Positions 18,131 to 27,348 are shown, counted from the stretch's first letter. The stretch: 64,000 nt of DNA from CAYSRC01 sp964446385 (GCA_964446385.1 CAYUOH010000009.1:21547-85546); one strand, 5' to 3'. Numbers and translations are program-made. The notes: generated by a model not told the origin, from the sequence alone.

Positions 18131-18631
18131 TTGTTTATCCTGTTCTCAATTATTGCGCTTTCGGCTCTTGACCGTCTGAGCAAGATATACGTTGCCTTTC
18201 TTCTAGAGGATTCAGGAGAACTGGTAATTCTTCCCGGCCTTGTCAAATTAAGGCTTCTCAGCGGAGGAAACACCGGTGCAGCTTTCGGTATTTTCAGAGG
18301 TAACGTTGCGTTGCTTATTGTTTTCACCTCATTATTTATTGCTGTAGGAATATATCTCCTGTATTTTAAAAAGTTTACGTCCCGACTTTCTTATGTTTCA
18401 GTTCTGCTTATCGTAGCTGGAGGACTCGGAAATCTTTACGATAGGATTGTTTATCGTGGTGTGGCCGATTTCATCGAATTTATATTCATGGATTTTCCTA
18501 CCTTCAATCTGGCCGATATCTATGTCACGGTCGGTGCTGTACTGCTGCTTATAAGCGTTATTGCACTAAAAAACAATCCGTTTTTCGTTCATGGGTCCAA
18601 GCCGGTTTCCAATGATGAATGCGCAGAATAG
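18131..18631 (+). CDS. lspA: Lipoprotein signal peptidase (signal peptidase II)
   Basis: Aspartyl membrane protease that removes signal peptides from prolipoproteins. Four membrane segments are visible. The catalytic and conserved motifs are present: NTGAAFGIF, GNLYDR (first Asp) and FNLADIYVTVG (second Asp). The start chosen is TTG at 18131, with TAGAGG eight bases upstream. It gives 166 residues, the usual family size, and leaves the divIVA hairpin outside the gene. An in-frame GTG at 18092 would add 13 residues but sits inside that hairpin. No lgt or lnt gene is nearby. Confidence 0.93.
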   Translation: MFILFSIIALSALDRLSKIYVAFLLEDSGELVILPGLVKLRLLSGGNTGAAFGIFRGNVALLIVFTSLFIAVGIYLLYFKKFTSRLSYVSVLLIVAGGLGNLYDRIVYRGVADFIEFIFMDFPTFNLADIYVTVGAVLLLISVIALKNNPFFVHGSKPVSNDECAE

Positions 18632-19556
18632 CTACCGTTTGACGGCTGAATACGCCTGTGACAGGCTTGACAGATTTTTATGTGAATACATCGGCGATAT
18701 CGTTGAGGACGAGGGTGTAAGATTCACGCGGAGCTATATACAAAAGCTTATTACAGGCGGATCCGTATCGGTTAACGGTGTGACAGTCACAAAAAAAAGT
18801 CTGCCTGTAAAAGCCGCGGATGTAGTCGAAATAACCGAAACCGTTACGGTATACGATATAAAGCCGCAGAATATCCCGCTTGACATCATATATGAGGACA
18901 ACGATCTGCTGGTCGTGAACAAACCCAGAGGTATGACGGTTCATCCCGCGCCTGGAAATCCAGACGGCACTCTTGTGAATGCTATTATGTACCACTGCGG
19001 TGGTTCGCTCTCCGCTATAAACGGAGTACTGAGACCCGGAATAGTTCATAGAATTGACAAGGACACCGGCGGTCTTCTGGTGGTTGCAAAAAATGACCGT
19101 GCGCATCTGTCGCTTGCGGCTCAGCTAGCGGAGCATTCGATGCTCCGCGAGTACAGGTCTATAGTGTACGGGAATATAAAGGACGATTCCGGAAGAATCG
19201 ACCTGCCTATTGGGCGCAGCGAACGCGACCGAAAGAAATACTGCGTTACCGAAAAGAACAGCAAGCGTGCTGTGACGAACTTCGAGGTCATAGAACGTCT
19301 AAAGAATTTCACATATATCGCATGCCGTCTTGAGACCGGCAGAACCCACCAGATAAGGGTTCACATGGCCCATATAGGTCATCCACTTGCGGGAGATCCT
19401 CTGTACGGACCGAGGCATGTGATTTCCTCGCTCGGAGGGCAGTGTCTACAGGCGGTGACTCTTGGCTTTGTTCATCCCGCGACTGGGGAGCAAATGTTAT
19501 TCACGTCTGAACTTCCATTCTATTTTACAGATTTCATTAATAAAAACAGAGGTTAA
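18612..19556 (+). CDS. rluD: RluA/RluD-family 23S rRNA pseudouridine synthase
   Basis: Isomerises uridine to pseudouridine in rRNA. It has an N-terminal S4 domain (RSYIQKLITGGSVSVNG), then the catalytic domain with DIIYEDNDLLVVNKPRGM and the active-site motif HRIDKDTGG, followed by RTHQIRVHMAHIGHPLAGD. The architecture and place after lspA match Bacillus ylyB and E. coli RluD, but the target uridines cannot be read from sequence, so the symbol is a family assignment. The ATG at 18612 overlaps lspA by 20 bases. Another in-frame ATG at 18591 has no better ribosome site. Confidence 0.88.
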   Translation: MMNAQNSYRLTAEYACDRLDRFLCEYIGDIVEDEGVRFTRSYIQKLITGGSVSVNGVTVTKKSLPVKAADVVEITETVTVYDIKPQNIPLDIIYEDNDLLVVNKPRGMTVHPAPGNPDGTLVNAIMYHCGGSLSAINGVLRPGIVHRIDKDTGGLLVVAKNDRAHLSLAAQLAEHSMLREYRSIVYGNIKDDSGRIDLPIGRSERDRKKYCVTEKNSKRAVTNFEVIERLKNFTYIACRLETGRTHQIRVHMAHIGHPLAGDPLYGPRHVISSLGGQCLQAVTLGFVHPATGEQMLFTSELPFYFTDFINKNRG

Positions 19557-19565
19557 TAGAAAAAA

Positions 19566-20423
19566 ATGAACATTTCCGATTTTCTTGTTTTGTCAGATAT
19601 GGACGGCACTCTGCTTCAGGTTCAGTATGGTGTTCCCAAGGAAAACATCGAGGCTATCGACGATTTCGTAGCACGCGGCGGTAATTTCTCCGTTTCCACG
19701 GGACGTAGCGTGAATGCAGTAAAAAGATATGGCGAATTCATTAAATTGAACGCGCCCGCCATTACCAACAACGGCGCGGTAATATATGATTTCATGAATA
19801 AAAAGGTTCTATATCAGGTTGTCCTGAACGAGGCCATATTCGACATCGTCGAAAGAATATCAGCCGAGTTCCCCGAAATCGGTGTGGAGTTTCACACTGT
19901 CGAAAAGCTTTACGCTACCAAGACAAACCAGTATGTGTTCCAGCACTGCGACGACGAGTATCTAGACCTTGACGTGGTGGAGCTTGACTATCTGCGCAGT
20001 TCCGGTATCCAGTTCAACAAGGTTCTTCTAGCCGGTTCACCGGAGTTCATTGACGGCGTGGAAAAGTACATGCGTGACAATACAGAAGACAGGATATGGA
20101 CACCCTTTAGCATCACGCGCAGCAACACCGTATACGTTGAGATTTTACCCAAGGGCGTCAATAAGGGAAACGCGCTCCGCAAGGTTGCAGAGCTTACCGG
20201 AAAAGACCTGAAACATATTGTCGTAATTGGAGATTATTATAATGATCTTGAAATGTTCGGTATGGCGGGATACTGCGCCGCCGTCAATGAGGCCCCAGAT
20301 GAAGTCAAAGCCGCAGCAGACATTGTTACTGAGAAAACATGCCTTCAGGGAGCCGTCGGAGAAGTTCTGGAAACTGTGGCAGCCATGTGCGACGGCTTTG
20401 TCCAGCTGAAGCTTGATATGTAA
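19566..20423 (+). CDS. Cof-type HAD-IIB phosphatase
   Basis: Cytosolic sugar-phosphate or nucleotide-type phosphatase. The 285-residue protein shows HAD motif I SDMDGTLL, motif II STGRS, a cap domain of the IIB type, and the C-terminal NKGNALRKVAEL with GDYYNDLEMF (motif IV). Ten bases separate it from the rluD-like gene, and it is probably cotranscribed with birA. The substrate cannot be predicted from sequence. Confidence 0.9.
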   Translation: MNISDFLVLSDMDGTLLQVQYGVPKENIEAIDDFVARGGNFSVSTGRSVNAVKRYGEFIKLNAPAITNNGAVIYDFMNKKVLYQVVLNEAIFDIVERISAEFPEIGVEFHTVEKLYATKTNQYVFQHCDDEYLDLDVVELDYLRSSGIQFNKVLLAGSPEFIDGVEKYMRDNTEDRIWTPFSITRSNTVYVEILPKGVNKGNALRKVAELTGKDLKHIVVIGDYYNDLEMFGMAGYCAAVNEAPDEVKAAADIVTEKTCLQGAVGEVLETVAAMCDGFVQLKLDM

Positions 20424-20424
20424 T

Positions 20425-21192
20425 ATGGGAGTTAATCACCTTTCCGAACAGGAATTCACACGGAAAAACGGCGTTTCTTCCGGTCTTACGATTTTGTTTC
20501 CAAAAACTGTCGGATCCACAAACACAATGGCCGCGGAGTTCTTCCGCGGCCTTCCTTTGCTTGTTGCAACCGAGAACCAGACTGCCGGCAGAGGTACCCG
20601 GGGAAGATCGTTCGAATCCCATGAAGGAAAAGGGCTTTATATTTCCTTTGCGGCGTATGAAAGCGATTTTAAACCGGATATTGCTGGCATCCTTTCTCCG
20701 GCTGTCGCCACGGTGGTCGAAAGGACGCTTGATAGTCTGTATGGAACTAGTTTGAAAATCAAATGGGTTAACGATATCGTAATTAACGATAAAAAGCTCT
20801 GCGGTATCCTCTGTGAGCGCAAGCTTTTCGGGGGCAGAGCTTTTTATATAATAGGTATCGGAATTAACTACGAAATTGATTTTCTCCCGGATGAAATCCG
20901 TGATAATTCTGCCGGGCTGCTGGAATTCACGGACAACCCAGACTCAAACGATATAGCTGCGGGTATCGTTAAAAATATTCTCTCCCTTAACGAAAGTAAA
21001 AGCTTAGAAATTGTAGACCAATACCGCAAGCTTTCATCCGTGCTCGGCAGGGAAGTCTACTGGTCAGCCGGAGGCGAAGCAGTTTCTGTAAAGGCAATCG
21101 ATTATGACGATAAATGCAATCTTGTCGTCTCTGATGGTGAACGCGTCTATACATTAAACTGCGGCGATGTTTCAGTTAAATTCTTGAAATAA
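20425..21192 (+). CDS. birA: Biotin--[acetyl-CoA-carboxylase] ligase
   Basis: Attaches biotin to carboxylase or decarboxylase carrier domains. The catalytic core is present: GSTNTMA, the biotinyl-AMP loop GRGTRGRSF, KWVNDIVINDKKLCGIL, and a C-terminal SH3-like domain. The N-terminal DNA-binding domain of bifunctional BirA is missing, so this is the monofunctional (class I) enzyme and not a repressor. The ATG at 20425 was preferred over an upstream in-frame TTG that lies inside the preceding gene. Its 3' end overlaps the convergent phosphatase gene by 17 bases. Confidence 0.93.
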   Translation: MGVNHLSEQEFTRKNGVSSGLTILFPKTVGSTNTMAAEFFRGLPLLVATENQTAGRGTRGRSFESHEGKGLYISFAAYESDFKPDIAGILSPAVATVVERTLDSLYGTSLKIKWVNDIVINDKKLCGILCERKLFGGRAFYIIGIGINYEIDFLPDEIRDNSAGLLEFTDNPDSNDIAAGIVKNILSLNESKSLEIVDQYRKLSSVLGREVYWSAGGEAVSVKAIDYDDKCNLVVSDGERVYTLNCGDVSVKFLK

Positions 21193-21787
21193 CTTCCACA
21201 ACCGGTTCGCGCATGAATATCGACGGCATAGCGTTAACAGTGAATCCCTCAAAGGGATTGGTCTGCCAGTCGTACGGCGTACCCTTGGGGTATGCAAGCG
21301 CGGCAAGAAGATAGCTTATTACGTCAGCGTGGGTTATTATCGCGGTGGATTGTGTACCGTTTTTCATGCTTTCTATGACTATTCTAGCAAATGCCTTACT
21401 TATTCTGTCCAGAAAAGCCTGTGCCTCCTCAACGCCTGATACTTTGTACTGATTTGGATTTGCGATCCATTTTTTGTAATCCTCGTTGTCCCTAAGTTCA
21501 TAAAGTGATTTACCCTCAAACGGGCCGAATGATAGCTCTGTAAGGTCGGGGATAATTATTTGATCAATATCGGGATAGATAAGATAGGCGGTCTCGATTG
21601 TCCGCTTTAACGGTCCAGTATATACAGCATCGGCATAGGGATATATCTTGCCGCTTTTCTTCATATTTTCGAAATCGGCATAGGCATCTTCATTCAGAGA
21701 AATATCGATACCCGACCCACAGTAAAAGCCCAACTTGTTGGCGTCCGTGGAGCCGTGACGGATTAAATGAAAATTATAACTTTTCAT
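21176..21787 (-). CDS. Histidine phosphatase (phosphoglycerate mutase-like) family protein
   Basis: A 203-residue cytosolic phosphatase. The N-terminal LIRHGSTDAN supplies the phosphorylated histidine, LSFGPFEGKSLYEL matches the family's E-containing loop, and ITHADVISYLL supplies the second catalytic histidine. Such proteins include cobalamin-pathway phosphatases (CobC) and broad-specificity phosphatases; no cobalamin gene is adjacent, so the substrate is open. It is a single minus-strand gene between plus-strand neighbours. Confidence 0.88.
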   Translation of the reverse strand: MKSYNFHLIRHGSTDANKLGFYCGSGIDISLNEDAYADFENMKKSGKIYPYADAVYTGPLKRTIETAYLIYPDIDQIIIPDLTELSFGPFEGKSLYELRDNEDYKKWIANPNQYKVSGVEEAQAFLDRISKAFARIVIESMKNGTQSTAIITHADVISYLLAALAYPKGTPYDWQTNPFEGFTVNAMPSIFMREPVVEVISRI

Positions 21788-21822
21788 AATATTTCGATTC
21801 CTTTTTTGGTTGATATTATAGC

Positions 21823-21851
21823 TTTACAAATAGTAATCGTTGCTTTATAAT
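21823..21851 (+). promoter_or_regulatory. Putative promoter of the XRE regulator gene
   Basis: TTTACA, a 17-base spacer and TATAAT lie 56 bases before the ATG at 21908, in the divergent AT-rich region. Confidence 0.55.
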
Positions 21852-21907
21852 TCGTAATACACTGAGTAAAATTCCTTATAATTTTAGATGTAAAGGAGAA
21901 AAGCTTT

Positions 21908-22594
21908 ATGCCCGGTGCGGACTTCAGCCGTGTACTGACATTATTGCGTAAAGAACGCGGTATAACTCAAAAAGAAGCTGCCATCAGTCTCGGCGTTTCC
22001 CAGGCACTGCTTTCTCATTACGAGAAGGGTATCCGCGAGAGTGGTCTGGACTTTGTTATCAAAGCGGCCGACTATTACGGTGTGTCCTGTGACTATCTAC
22101 TCGGGCGTACGGCCGATCGAAAGGGAAGTACCATTTCGGTATCCGATCTTGAGGTGGATGAGACCTCCGACAAGGTGCTACGCGGTTCGGTTCTTCCGGT
22201 ACTCAACAAGCGACTGCTTACCAGCAGCATAAGCATTTTGTACGACCTCCTGCTTAATAACGCAGGCAAGGAAATTGTAAATGAGGTTTCTGGATATCTG
22301 ATGGCCGCATTTTACAAAATGTTTCGCCGTGTTTACTCCGCAAATCCCCAAAATTCCCACAGTATGTTCTCTATACCCGAAAGCGTCTTCAACGGATACA
22401 CAAATGCGTACTCTGAAAAGAGCGAAGCCAATATCTGCGCCATGCTTGACGGAAGCAAGGCTATGGGTATTTCACCGGAGGAAGGTGTGGTCGATATGGT
22501 ACTAACTACTGAGGCTCTTCAAAAAGAATACCCCCAACAGTCAGCTGCTTTGCTTAATCTTATCCAGCAGGCTGAGAAAAATATACTAAAATAA
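21908..22594 (+). CDS. XRE-family transcriptional regulator
   Basis: Residues 8-63 are a Cro/C1-type helix-turn-helix (TLLRKERGITQKEAA, VSQALLSHYEKG, DYYGVSCDYLLGRT). The C-terminal 160 residues are helical and not recognised; they may bind a ligand or mediate dimerisation. AAAGGAG lies ten bases before the ATG. The gene is monocistronic with its own promoter and terminator, so its targets cannot be inferred from neighbours. The PHD-like DYLLGR ending of the DNA-binding domain is typical of chromosomal Firmicutes regulators rather than phage repressors. Confidence 0.88.
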   Translation: MPGADFSRVLTLLRKERGITQKEAAISLGVSQALLSHYEKGIRESGLDFVIKAADYYGVSCDYLLGRTADRKGSTISVSDLEVDETSDKVLRGSVLPVLNKRLLTSSISILYDLLLNNAGKEIVNEVSGYLMAAFYKMFRRVYSANPQNSHSMFSIPESVFNGYTNAYSEKSEANICAMLDGSKAMGISPEEGVVDMVLTTEALQKEYPQQSAALLNLIQQAEKNILK

Positions 22595-22614
22595 TATTAT
22601 TGTTTTTTATTTAA

Positions 22615-22638
22615 AAGCGGAGGAGTAATCCTCCGCTT
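22615..22638. terminator. Bidirectional terminator between the XRE regulator and secA
   Basis: AAGCGGAGGA-GTAA-TCCTCCGCTT is a perfect 10-base stem between convergent genes, with A/T-rich flanks on both sides. Confidence 0.85.
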
Positions 22639-22641
22639 ATT

Positions 22642-25362
22642 TTATTTGCTTTCATTGCGGCCGTGGCAGTTCTTGTATTTCTTTCCGCTGCCGCAGGGAC
22701 AAAGGTCGTTGCGACCGATTTTCTTTTTTTTGGCCGGCATTCCTTCTGCGGGCGCACCGTTGTCGTTTGCGCGTTCCTCCGAAGCTGTGGGACGTTGAAC
22801 GATTTCGGCGGTAAGGATCATATGAGCAGTGTCCTCTCTAATGGCGGCCACCATCTTTTCAAACATAGAGAAACCTTCCTTGCGGTATTCTTCCACGGGG
22901 TTATGCTGGGCGTAGCTGCGGAGACCGATTGTCTTTCGCAGCTGGTCCATATCGTCTATGTGATCCATCCATTTGCTGTCCACACAACGCAAAAGCACAA
23001 GGCGCTCCAGCACACGCATTGTGTCGGATCCGATGCGTTTCTCCTTTTCGGCAAGCTTGTTGTGGGCAATGTTTGTGAGAATGTTCACAACATCTTCGGA
23101 GGTCATTCCCTCAAACTGCGGTTCAGTGAACTTGAGATCCTTGTCGCCGGTAAGCCATCCGTAGTAGTAATCGTGGAGACCCTTGATGTTCCAATCTCGG
23201 TATTCATTGCTGCCATTCAGATAGGTGTAGGAATTGTTGGCAATGGACTCATCAACCATTACTAGAATCTTGTCGCTGACGTTGTTTCCGTTGAGAACAA
23301 GGTCGCGCTCGGCGTAGATGGTGTTGCGCTGGGTGTTCATGACATCGTCAAAATTCAGGGTGTTCTTGCGGATGCTGAAGTTGCGTCCCTCAATCTTCTT
23401 CTGGGAGGATTCGATTACGCCGGTAAGCATCTTGTTCTGGATTGGCATGTTTTCGTCCACCTGTAGAGTGTCCATAATCATGGTCAGCCTGTCACCGCCG
23501 AAAAGGCGCATAAGATCGTCGTCCAGAGATAAGAAAAAACGTGACTCGCCCGGGTCTCCCTGACGCCCAGCGCGCCCGCGTAGCTGGTTGTCGATACGTC
23601 GGCTTTCATGACGCTCGGTGCCGATTATAAACAGACCTCCGGCATCTTTTACGCGCAGGTAGTCCCTTTCAGTTTCGGGTTTGAACTTGTTGTAGAATTC
23701 TTGATAAACTTCGCGGAGATGTAGGATTTCTTCGTCCTCTGTAGTAAAGTATGCCGTAGCGCTGTTGATATCGTCGTCGGTGTATCCTGCCTTTGACATT
23801 TCATTCTTTGCAAGATAATCCGGGTTGCCTCCGAGAAGAATATCGGTACCGCGTCCGGCCATGTTTGTGGCGATAGTAACTGCTCCGTATTTGCCTGCCT
23901 GTGCAACTATCATAGCTTCGCGGGCATGCTGCTTGGCATTCAGAACCTCATGCTGGATGCCTGTGCGGCTCAGCATACGGCTCAGAACCTCGGATTTTTC
24001 AATACTGACGGTGCCGACCAGGACAGGCTGTCCCTTTTCATGGCATTCTTCTATCTGCTCGATAACGGCGTTTAATTTGCCGTTCTGTGATTTGTAAATT
24101 ACGTCGTCATGGTCCTCGCGGATCATGGGCTTGTTTGTGGGAATTTCGATAACGTCAAGGCCGTAGATTTCAAGGAATTCGTCTGCCTCGGTCATGGCAG
24201 TACCGGTCATACCTGCAAGTTTGGTGTACATCCTGAAATAGTTCTGGAAGGTGATGGTGGCGAAGGTTTTGTTTTCCTGGGCCACGTGGACGTTTTCCTT
24301 AGCCTCGATGGCTTGGTGAAGACCGTCGTTGTAACGGCGCCCGATCATAAGACGTCCTGTGAATTCGTCGACAATGATTACCTCTCCGTTGTCAACAATG
24401 TAGTCTATGTCCCGCTTCATTATGCCGTGGGCTTTGATGGCCTGGTTGATATGGTGCGATAAGGACATGTTTTCGGAATCGGCGAGATTTACTACGTTGA
24501 AATAGCGTTGGGTCTTTTCAATACCGCTCTGGGTAAGGGTGCAGGTCTTGGCTTTCTCATCGATTATATAGTCGCCGCTCAAATCTTCAAGCTGGGTCTT
24601 GTCGTCGGTTTCCGTTACGTATGTGGGTTTCAGTGTTTTGGCGAACTGGTTGGCCTTCTTGTAAAGGTCGCTTGATTTTTCTCCGGGTCCGCTAATGATA
24701 AGGGGAGTTCGGGCTTCGTCGACAAGGATGCTGTCAACCTCATCAACAACGGCAAAATTGTGACCGCGCTGAACTTTCAAATCAGCTGACACGACCATGT
24801 TGTCACGCAAATAATCGAATCCGAATTCGTTGTTGGTACCGTATGTGATATCGCAGTTGTAGGCCACGCGACGCTCAGACTTGTCCATGCCGCTTACGAT
24901 AAGGCCTACGGAGAGACCGAGGTAATTGTAAAGCTTGCCCATCCATTCGCTGTGAAAACGGGCAAGATAATCGTTTACTGTAACAAGGTGAACGCCCTTG
25001 CACTCAAGAGCGTTGAGGTATATGGGGAGAGTACTAACAAGTGTTTTGCCTTCACCGGTGCGCATCTCGGCGATGTTTCCCTGATGAAGAACAATACCGC
25101 CCATAATCTGCACAGGAAAGTGCTTTATGGACAGAACACGCCAAGCAGACTCGCGGCATACGGCGTAGGCATCCGGCAGAATATCGTCGAGAGTCTCGCC
25201 GTTTGCGAGACGTTCTTTGAATTTCGGCGTCATAGCCTGAAGCTGCTCGTCAGAATATGTGCTGTATATGCTTTCTAGTTCTAGAATGTGATTTACAACG
25301 GGCATGATTTTTTTTATGGTCTTGGAACTAACTGTTCCGAAAATCTTATCAATAAAACTCAT
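22642..25362 (-). CDS. secA: Preprotein translocase ATPase SecA
   Basis: Motor of the Sec secretion pathway, 906 residues. Walker A MRTGEGKTL, the DEAD-type DEVDSILVDEARTPL, NMAGRGTDI and the arginine-finger region GRAGRQGD are intact. The C-terminus ends with the zinc-binding SecB/ribosome-contact motif CPCGSGKKYKNCHG. A TTGAGG ribosome site precedes the ATG and a consensus promoter lies upstream. It is a single-gene unit and the only SecA in the window. Confidence 0.98.
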   Translation of the reverse strand: MSFIDKIFGTVSSKTIKKIMPVVNHILELESIYSTYSDEQLQAMTPKFKERLANGETLDDILPDAYAVCRESAWRVLSIKHFPVQIMGGIVLHQGNIAEMRTGEGKTLVSTLPIYLNALECKGVHLVTVNDYLARFHSEWMGKLYNYLGLSVGLIVSGMDKSERRVAYNCDITYGTNNEFGFDYLRDNMVVSADLKVQRGHNFAVVDEVDSILVDEARTPLIISGPGEKSSDLYKKANQFAKTLKPTYVTETDDKTQLEDLSGDYIIDEKAKTCTLTQSGIEKTQRYFNVVNLADSENMSLSHHINQAIKAHGIMKRDIDYIVDNGEVIIVDEFTGRLMIGRRYNDGLHQAIEAKENVHVAQENKTFATITFQNYFRMYTKLAGMTGTAMTEADEFLEIYGLDVIEIPTNKPMIREDHDDVIYKSQNGKLNAVIEQIEECHEKGQPVLVGTVSIEKSEVLSRMLSRTGIQHEVLNAKQHAREAMIVAQAGKYGAVTIATNMAGRGTDILLGGNPDYLAKNEMSKAGYTDDDINSATAYFTTEDEEILHLREVYQEFYNKFKPETERDYLRVKDAGGLFIIGTERHESRRIDNQLRGRAGRQGDPGESRFFLSLDDDLMRLFGGDRLTMIMDTLQVDENMPIQNKMLTGVIESSQKKIEGRNFSIRKNTLNFDDVMNTQRNTIYAERDLVLNGNNVSDKILVMVDESIANNSYTYLNGSNEYRDWNIKGLHDYYYGWLTGDKDLKFTEPQFEGMTSEDVVNILTNIAHNKLAEKEKRIGSDTMRVLERLVLLRCVDSKWMDHIDDMDQLRKTIGLRSYAQHNPVEEYRKEGFSMFEKMVAAIREDTAHMILTAEIVQRPTASEERANDNGAPAEGMPAKKKKIGRNDLCPCGSGKKYKNCHGRNESK

Positions 25363-25428
25363 TATTTAACCTCAATAAAAAAAGTGAATATTTATACATT
25401 TAAAATGTCTTATGAAATTTCTTATGAA

Positions 25429-25457
25429 ATTCTATATCCTGCGGAGCTTTAAGTCAA
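25429..25457 (-). promoter_or_regulatory. Putative secA promoter
   Basis: On the minus strand TTGACT, a 17-base spacer and TAGAAT lie 67 bases before the secA ATG. A small tandem duplication (TTATGAAATT twice, 25411-25430) lies between promoter and gene. Confidence 0.6.
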
Positions 25458-25509
25458 CTTTTACAGTATATTACACCCCTTGTGTGATGTAATTCTGAAT
25501 TTTGTACTA

Positions 25510-25537
25510 TTGAATTATAATAGAAATTTGTTATACT
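25510..25537 (+). promoter_or_regulatory. Putative promoter of the GGGtGRT operon
   Basis: TTGAAT, a 16-base spacer and TATACT end 37 bases before the first ATG of the operon. An overlapping TATAAT within the spacer could act as an alternative -10. Confidence 0.55.
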
Positions 25538-25573
25538 TTAGTCGCACATGCAAATATGGAAGGAGAACACAGG

Positions 25574-26275
25574 ATGACTTATTCAAGCGAAGTTGAAAAA
25601 ATGTGTCCCGTTACTAAGGGACCCAATCACGGCCCGGCTCCTATTCCCGAAGAGGGCAAATGGATCTTGGCAAAAGAAGTTACCGATATTTCCGCTTATA
25701 CACACGGTATTGGTTGGTGTGCACCCCAACAGGGCGCCTGCAAGCTTAGCCTTAACGTAAAGAAAGGTATTATTGAAGAGGCTCTCGTAGAGACCATCGG
25801 TTGCTCCGGTATGACCCATTCCGCGGCTATGGCTGCTGAAATTCTTCCCGGAAAAACTATCCTCGAGGCCCTTAACTCGGACCTTGTCTGCGATGCTATC
25901 AACACAGCCATGCGTGAGCTGTTCCTTCAGATAGTCTACGGCCGCAGCCAGTCCGCTTTCTCCGACGACGGTCTTGTAATCGGCGCCGGCATGGAAGACC
26001 TGGGTAAAGGTCAGCGTAGCATGGTCGGTACAATGTACGGCACTAAGGCAAAGGGTGTCCGTTATCTTGAGATGACCGAAGGCTATTGCACCCAGATGGC
26101 TCTGGACGAGAACAACGAAGTTATCGGCTACGAGTTTGTATCTCTCGGCAAGATGACCGACTTAATCAAGAACGGCATGGAGCCCAACGAGGCCTACGAG
26201 AAGTCAAAGGGTCATTACGGGAGATTTACACTAGAAGACGGTGTGGTCAAATACATTGATCCCCGCAAAATGTAA
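25574..26275 (+). CDS. IscU/NifU-like scaffold protein paired with GGGtGRT
   Basis: A 233-residue cytosolic protein. Its central segment ETIGCSGMTHSAAMAAEI (Cys77) aligns by eye with the GCGSAIASSS-type cysteine motif of IscU/NifU scaffolds. Cys11 (KMCPVTKG), Cys49 and Cys56 (WCAPQQGAC) and a later GYC add further potential ligands. This suggests iron-sulfur cluster handling, but it is not the housekeeping SUF or ISC scaffold: no cysteine desulfurase is near. The ATG at 25574 is preferred to an upstream in-frame ATG because GGAAGGAG lies upstream and the N-terminus then starts MTYSSEVEKMC. It is followed after 14 bases by the GGGtGRT gene. Codons are strongly biased (mostly C-ending), which suggests high expression. 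Confidence 0.72.
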   Translation: MTYSSEVEKMCPVTKGPNHGPAPIPEEGKWILAKEVTDISAYTHGIGWCAPQQGACKLSLNVKKGIIEEALVETIGCSGMTHSAAMAAEILPGKTILEALNSDLVCDAINTAMRELFLQIVYGRSQSAFSDDGLVIGAGMEDLGKGQRSMVGTMYGTKAKGVRYLEMTEGYCTQMALDENNEVIGYEFVSLGKMTDLIKNGMEPNEAYEKSKGHYGRFTLEDGVVKYIDPRKM

Positions 26276-26289
26276 GGAGGGCTATCATA

Positions 26290-27300
26290 ATGGCAAATTT
26301 TGAAGGTTATGAAAGACGCGAAAGCAAAATCCTCGGAGTACTTGCTCAATATGGTATTTCCTCAATTGACGAGTGCAAGGAAATTTGCGACGCTCATGGT
26401 ATCGATCCATATACCATCGTACAGGAAACCCAGCCCATCTGCTTTGAGAATGCGAAGTGGGCTTACACTGTTGGATGTGCTATCGCCTACAAGGCAGCTG
26501 AGAAGACCGGCGACAAGTCCGCCGCCACAGCATCCGCATACATCGGCATCGGCCTGCAGAGCTTCTGCATCCCCGGTTCCGTCGCAGAGAACCGCAAGGT
26601 TGGTCTCGGCCATGGAAACCTCGGCAAGATGCTTCTTTCCGAAGACACAGGATGCTTCTGCTTCCTGGCCGGCCACGAGTCCTTCGCGGCTGCGGAAGGC
26701 GCAATCAAGATTGCACTTAACGCCAATAAGGTTCGCAAGAACCTCCTGCGCGTTATCCTGAACGGTCTCGGAAAGGACGCCGCTTACATCATCTCACGTA
26801 TCAACGGCTTCACATACGTAGAGACCGAGTTCGATCCCTACACCGAGGAAGTTAAGGAAGTTAAGACAATCGCTTTCTCCGATGGACGCCGTGCGGACGT
26901 TCGCTGCTACGGCGCGGACAACGTTCCTGAAGGCGTTGCCATCATGAGAAAAGAGAACGTCGGCGTATCTATCACCGGCAACTCCACCAACCCCACCCGC
27001 TTCCAGCATCCCGTTGCCGGCACCTACAAGAAATGGTGCGTTGAGAACGGCGTAAGTTATTTCTCCGTTGCTTCCGGCGGCGGCACAGGCCGTACACTCC
27101 ATCCCGACAACATGGCTGCAGGTCCTTCCAGCTATGGTATGACCGATACAATGGGACGTATGCACAGCGACGCCCAGTTTGCAGGTTCTTCTTCCGTTCC
27201 TGCCCACGTTGAAATGATGGGTCTAATCGGTATGGGCAACAACCCCATGGTCGGCGCAACAGTAGCATGCGCCGTAGCTGTAGGCGAGTCCCTGAAATAA
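26290..27300 (+). CDS. GGGtGRT protein (function unknown)
   Basis: A 336-residue cytosolic protein that contains the name-giving motif SGGGTGRTLHPDN (GGGTGRT at residues 263-269) and belongs to the Pfam GGGtGRT family, for which I know no established function. Other visible features are glycine-rich stretches, cysteines at CKEIC (29, 33), CFCF (122-125), and C-terminal PMVGATVACAVAVGE. No membrane segment or signal peptide is present. An AAGGAGG site precedes the ATG. It lies between the scaffold-like gene and a TSCPD gene, an arrangement that points to a redox or metallocofactor role. Codon use is among the most biased in the window. Confidence 0.88.
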   Translation: MANFEGYERRESKILGVLAQYGISSIDECKEICDAHGIDPYTIVQETQPICFENAKWAYTVGCAIAYKAAEKTGDKSAATASAYIGIGLQSFCIPGSVAENRKVGLGHGNLGKMLLSEDTGCFCFLAGHESFAAAEGAIKIALNANKVRKNLLRVILNGLGKDAAYIISRINGFTYVETEFDPYTEEVKEVKTIAFSDGRRADVRCYGADNVPEGVAIMRKENVGVSITGNSTNPTRFQHPVAGTYKKWCVENGVSYFSVASGGGTGRTLHPDNMAAGPSSYGMTDTMGRMHSDAQFAGSSSVPAHVEMMGLIGMGNNPMVGATVACAVAVGESLK

Positions 27301-27319
27301 GCAAAATTACTTTCATTTT

Positions 27320-27348
27320 CAGCAGGTCCGCTTTATACGGGCCTGCTG
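27320..27348 (+). terminator. Strong hairpin between the GGGtGRT and TSCPD genes
   Basis: CAGCAGGTCCG-CTTTATA-CGGGCCTGCTG forms an 11-base stem with one wobble pair. The following bases (ATTTCAAAAGGAG) lack a T run, so it may be a partial terminator or an mRNA-stabilising element that lowers TSCPD expression relative to the first two genes. Confidence 0.5.
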
